Assembly (NCBI GenBank): GCA_030616775.1
Contig: JAUWWQ010000027.1
Coordinates: 1-54,674, forward strand
DNA length: 54,674 nucleotides
From: Planctomycetota bacterium
GTDB taxonomy: Bacteria; Planctomycetota; Phycisphaerae; UBA1845
Reading direction: 5' to 3'
A program made the translations under genes and the position numbers. A model generated the notes under the pieces. The model saw only the letters and a program-made list of their open reading frames with translations, was not told the DNA's origin and did not search any database. This document shows positions 54,539-54,674 of the stretch, piece after piece. Numbering within the stretch: position 1 is the first letter of the stretch; every line of letters starts with the position of its first letter.

Positions 54539-54674
54539 ATGAAAAACCCGCCCGGTCCCCGAGAGTTTGCCACCACGCACTGGAGTCTGGTGATGGCGGC
54601 CAAACCTAACGAGGCGAGCCAGACCCGCGCTCGAAAGGCGCTCGAGGAGCTTTGCAGGGCTTACTGGTATCCGC
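54539..54674 (+). CDS. ECF-type RNA polymerase sigma factor, 5' end only
   Basis: The frame opens at ATG 54539 (the codon spans two printed lines) and runs to the right edge. The 45 visible residues include FATTHWSLVMAA, then SQTRARKALEELCRAYWYP. This opening, with (A/T)TxWSLV followed about 20 residues later by ALxxLCxxYWxPLY, is the hallmark start of the large family of planctomycetal sigma-70-like ECF factors. Region 2 and region 4 lie beyond the window. Such genes are often followed by a Ser/Thr kinase gene, which cannot be checked here. Confidence 0.8.
   Translation, partial: MKNPPGPREFATTHWSLVMAAKPNEASQTRARKALEELCRAYWYP

Overview
The window looks like a bacterial chromosome segment from a planctomycete, probably a metagenome-type Phycisphaerae-like lineage. 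This is inferred from three things. The sigma-factor start at the right edge opens with an ATTHWSLV-type motif typical of planctomycetal ECF factors. There is an exported protein with a dockerin-like NxDGxVDLxD motif and an isolated prepilin-like protein. Operons are short and Shine-Dalgarno signals are patchy. Base composition is moderately GC-rich throughout. No rRNA, tRNA or CRISPR was recognised.

Layout. 1-6.7 kb holds the 5' end of a TMTC/TPR-like membrane protein, tsaB, a metallophosphoesterase, yidC, an M14 peptidase and accA, with a striking cluster of hairpin-forming tandem repeats between the convergent yidC and peptidase genes. 6.9-14.9 kb holds a GyrI-like domain protein facing a signalling locus: TonB-dependent receptor, YfiR-family periplasmic protein, CHASE8-HAMP histidine kinase, and a REC-HK-REC hybrid. 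15-28.4 kb holds a very large DUF2339 membrane protein lying between two copies of a 33-bp direct repeat, then a MazG-like pyrophosphohydrolase, PIG-L deacetylase, two GNATs, a beta-helix/PA14 exported protein, sucD without sucC, a CPBP protease, a DEAD-box-type helicase with a DEVD box, and an RluA pseudouridine synthase. 28.5-39.3 kb holds small zinc-ribbon proteins, clpX, a second sensor kinase, a truncated exported protein, a lipoprotein and an RND efflux pump with its membrane fusion protein. A decayed copy of the fusion-protein 3' end lies downstream of the pump gene.

39.5-43.8 kb is the most accessory-looking part: a NYN-domain ribonuclease, a winged-helix-like protein, three sigma70-like promoters, a candidate small RNA, an IS1-type transposase fragment fused in frame to a TPR fragment, a PF10023 lipoprotein and a 118-bp MITE-like palindromic element. 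44-54.7 kb returns to housekeeping: a YfcE-type phosphoesterase, a prepilin-like protein, then a same-strand block of DUF502, hpf, ptsN-like IIA, HPr and enzyme I (a PTS without sugar permeases, arranged like a regulatory nitrogen-type PTS), a TIGR03936 protein and RNase E/G. An exported dockerin-like protein and the start of an ECF sigma factor finish the window.

The best candidate for a little-described system is the TonB receptor-YfiR-CHASE8 kinase-hybrid kinase locus. The NYN ribonuclease with its divergent small-RNA-like unit, the hairpin repeat cluster and the recombination scars are also worth following up.
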